The translations under genes were made by a program, and so were the position numbers. Below the pieces are notes generated by a model, which did no database searches, was not told the DNA's origin, and saw nothing but the letters and a program-made list of their open reading frames with translations. A stretch of 64,000 nt of DNA, taken from positions 62,001-126,000 of the forward strand of contig NZ_JACHXA010000008.1 of the NCBI RefSeq assembly GCF_014191775.1, in the 5' to 3' direction. The number at the start of each line of letters is the position of its first letter. Positions within the stretch are counted from its first letter, which is position 1. This document shows, in pieces, positions 62,086 to 64,000 of the stretch. This DNA comes from Limibacillus halophilus. Its GTDB lineage: Bacteria > Pseudomonadota > Alphaproteobacteria > Kiloniellales > CECT-8803.

Positions 62086-62928
62086 TTACGCGGCTTTCTG
62101 GGTCTCCAGGACGCCCGCGCCGGCGGCCATGCGCTTGGCGCGGAACTGCATGAAGCTGTAAACCGCTTTCGAGCAGAGGCGGACCATGCGGCTCTGGGGA
62201 TCGAGGCCGGCGGCCTTGAACATCATCGCGGCTGCCCGCTCCAGATGCTGCGGGCGGTAGTAGCTGTATGCCCGGCGCATGTATTCCCGGCTGGCCTTCT
62301 TGCGGTCATAGGGCTGATTCTCCGCCATGTTTGCCGCGTAGTAGGCATAGGCCAGCTCGTCGTCCTCTGACTCGCCCGCCCGCTGTAAGGCGATCATCAG
62401 GCGCTTGGCCTTGCCGATGTCCTCACGCTCTAGGTAGCGCTTCAGGTGCAGGTAGAAGAGCTTGTAGTGGCGCAGTTCATCCGCCGCGATCCGCTTGCAG
62501 ATGTCACGCAGAACCGGCTCCTGGCAGGCTGTCCCCAGCGCCGAATAGTAGGACGAGGTGCCGACCTCGACGATGCAGCGCGCCACCAACTCACCCGACC
62601 GCGATCCGCGCACGGACTCCGTCGAATCGACAGGAATCCGATAGCCGTCGACGAAGCGCTTGAACGCCGCTTCGAAGTTGAAGCTGGGATCGGCCAACTG
62701 CGCCCAACGGCCCAGTGCCTGGCCGTGCTGGACCTCTTCCTCGGCCCAGGTGCGCGCGGCCTCCTGAAACGCGTCGTCGTCTGCGAAAACGTTGCAGAGG
62801 TAGTCGGCATAATCGGCGCCGTTGTACTCGACCAGCGCCGCCGCCTTGGCAACCTTCAGAATCTCCGGATCCACCTTCGAAGGATCGAAGGATTGCCAAG
62901 AAATATCGTCCAAAGTCCAGTGGCCCAT
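62086..62928 (-). CDS. Ferritin-like di-iron domain protein
   Basis: 280 residues, helical. It has two carboxylate-His motifs, AEEEVQHGQALG and AADELRHYKLFYLHL, spaced as in ferritin-like/rubrerythrin four-helix bundles that hold a di-iron site. A C-terminal region of about 100 residues (ASREYMRRAYSYYRPQHLERAAAMMF) is extra. Such proteins act as oxidases, hydroxylases or iron stores. It is a single gene between terminators, near but separate from the ATP synthase operon. Confidence 0.82.
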   Translation of the reverse strand: MGHWTLDDISWQSFDPSKVDPEILKVAKAAALVEYNGADYADYLCNVFADDDAFQEAARTWAEEEVQHGQALGRWAQLADPSFNFEAAFKRFVDGYRIPVDSTESVRGSRSGELVARCIVEVGTSSYYSALGTACQEPVLRDICKRIAADELRHYKLFYLHLKRYLEREDIGKAKRLMIALQRAGESEDDELAYAYYAANMAENQPYDRKKASREYMRRAYSYYRPQHLERAAAMMFKAAGLDPQSRMVRLCSKAVYSFMQFRAKRMAAGAGVLETQKAA

Positions 62929-63125
62929 GGTCTGCTCCGCTTCAAGGCTGATCGGGTTTACCGACCTATTTTGTGATTCGCTTATAAAGCTTCAAGGCAT
63001 TACCTGCCTGATCGACGCGCCAATTCCGGTGGCATTATTCCACGAACCGGAACGGCCCAGCCCTTTCACTATACCATCATAGCAAGGCTCTGCGCCGCCA
63101 AGGATGTGACAAATAATTCCGGCTT

Positions 63126-63539
63126 TTAGCTTTGAGTGGCCGCGACCTTGGCTTCCAAAACCTTGACGCGCAGCGCCGCATGATCGCGGGCTGCCTGATC
63201 CTTCGCGTCCTCCAGGTCCTCTTGCGCGTCCTTAAGGGCCTGCTGAGTGGCCGCGCGGTCGATTTCCTCGACCGCCACCGCCTCTTCAGCCAGCACCGTA
63301 CAACGCTCCGGCGTTACCTCGGCAAAGCCGCCGGCAACGAAGATACGCTTCTCGATCTGGCCCTTCTGATAGATGTCGATGACACCCGGACGCACCGTGG
63401 ACACCAACGGCGAGTGCCGTGGCAGCACGCCGAAGTTACCGTCTCCGCCGGGGACGACGACCATGTCGACCGCCTCTGAAATGAGCAGCCGTTCCGGAGA
63501 AACCAGCTCGAATTCAACCTGTTCGGCCATGACGCCCAT
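63126..63539 (-). CDS. atpC: ATP synthase F1 epsilon subunit
   Basis: 137 residues: an N-terminal beta sandwich (FELVSPERLLISEAVDMVVVPGGDGNFGVLPRHSPLVSTVRPGVI) and a C-terminal helical hairpin. It is the last gene of the atp operon and links rotation to catalysis while limiting ATP hydrolysis. Met4 (63530) is an alternative start; AGGGAAAG lies directly before the first ATG. Confidence 0.95.
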   Translation of the reverse strand: MGVMAEQVEFELVSPERLLISEAVDMVVVPGGDGNFGVLPRHSPLVSTVRPGVIDIYQKGQIEKRIFVAGGFAEVTPERCTVLAEEAVAVEEIDRAATQQALKDAQEDLEDAKDQAARDHAALRVKVLEAKVAATQS

Positions 63540-63589
63540 CTTTCCCTATCAGACCCGTTCCAATATCAAGCTCCTGGAAGGAAACCGCC

Positions 63590-64000
<411 letters not shown>

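Overview
The window is high-GC chromosomal DNA from an alphaproteobacterium, most likely a Rhodospirillales-like lineage. The lineage call is inference. It rests on the ChvG/ChvI - HprK/RapZ - incomplete PTS cluster beside ATP-type PEP carboxykinase, a system I ccm cluster, a DUF6494 protein, a CHCC zinc-finger protein, and many Liv-, His- and Ugp-type ABC operons. There are no insertion sequences, integrases, rRNA genes or CRISPR arrays. One tRNA (Arg, CCG) is present.

Layout. 1-3 kb: the end of an OmpR-type regulator converges on a three-gene sensory operon (CheY-like receiver, periplasmic SUOX-fold protein, membrane histidine kinase). 3.2-7.5 kb: a basic amino-acid ABC transporter operon ending in an EEP-family nuclease/phosphatase. 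7.6-12.9 kb: cytochrome c maturation genes ccmAB and ccmDEFGH, with ccmC missing from its usual place. 13.1-21.7 kb: one long operon in which a long-chain acyl-CoA ligase and a phenylacetate-CoA-ligase-like enzyme bracket a Liv-type ABC transporter, so uptake and CoA activation of a carboxylic acid are probably coupled. 22-28.2 kb: a mixed set (unknown exported protein, DUF6494, SAF-domain dehydrogenase, two exporters, a VOC protein). 28.2-29.6 kb: ahcY.

29.7-38.6 kb is a signalling and carbon-control block: EI, HPr, a mannose-type EIIA, an HprK-RapZ fusion protein, ChvG and ChvI on the minus strand, then a HugZ-like protein and pckA on the plus strand. HPr keeps both the catalytic His and the regulatory Ser, so the phosphorelay and the HprK switch can both act on it. 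There is no sugar permease, so the PTS looks regulatory. 38.7-41.9 kb holds two poorly characterised proteins and a REP-like palindrome. 42-46.3 kb is a complete ugpBAEC glycerol-3-phosphate importer. 46.6-53.4 kb has an HCCA-isomerase-like protein, polA, a small zinc-finger protein, and an overlapping ABC ATPase - lipoprotein hydrolase - DMT exporter operon.

53.4-62 kb is the accessory part. A tRNA-Arg gene is followed by a strikingly AT-rich single gene encoding a HEPN-domain protein with an intact R-x4-H ribonuclease motif. About 5 kb later, after a HIT protein, two LysR regulators, an exported His-tailed protein and an SDR/DMT pair, comes a second gene of lower GC encoding a KAP-like P-loop NTPase. 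Both are lone genes of types common in phage-defence loci and are the best candidates for undescribed biology, together with the HprK-RapZ fusion. The window closes with a ferritin-like di-iron protein and the end of the ATP synthase operon (atpC and partial atpD).
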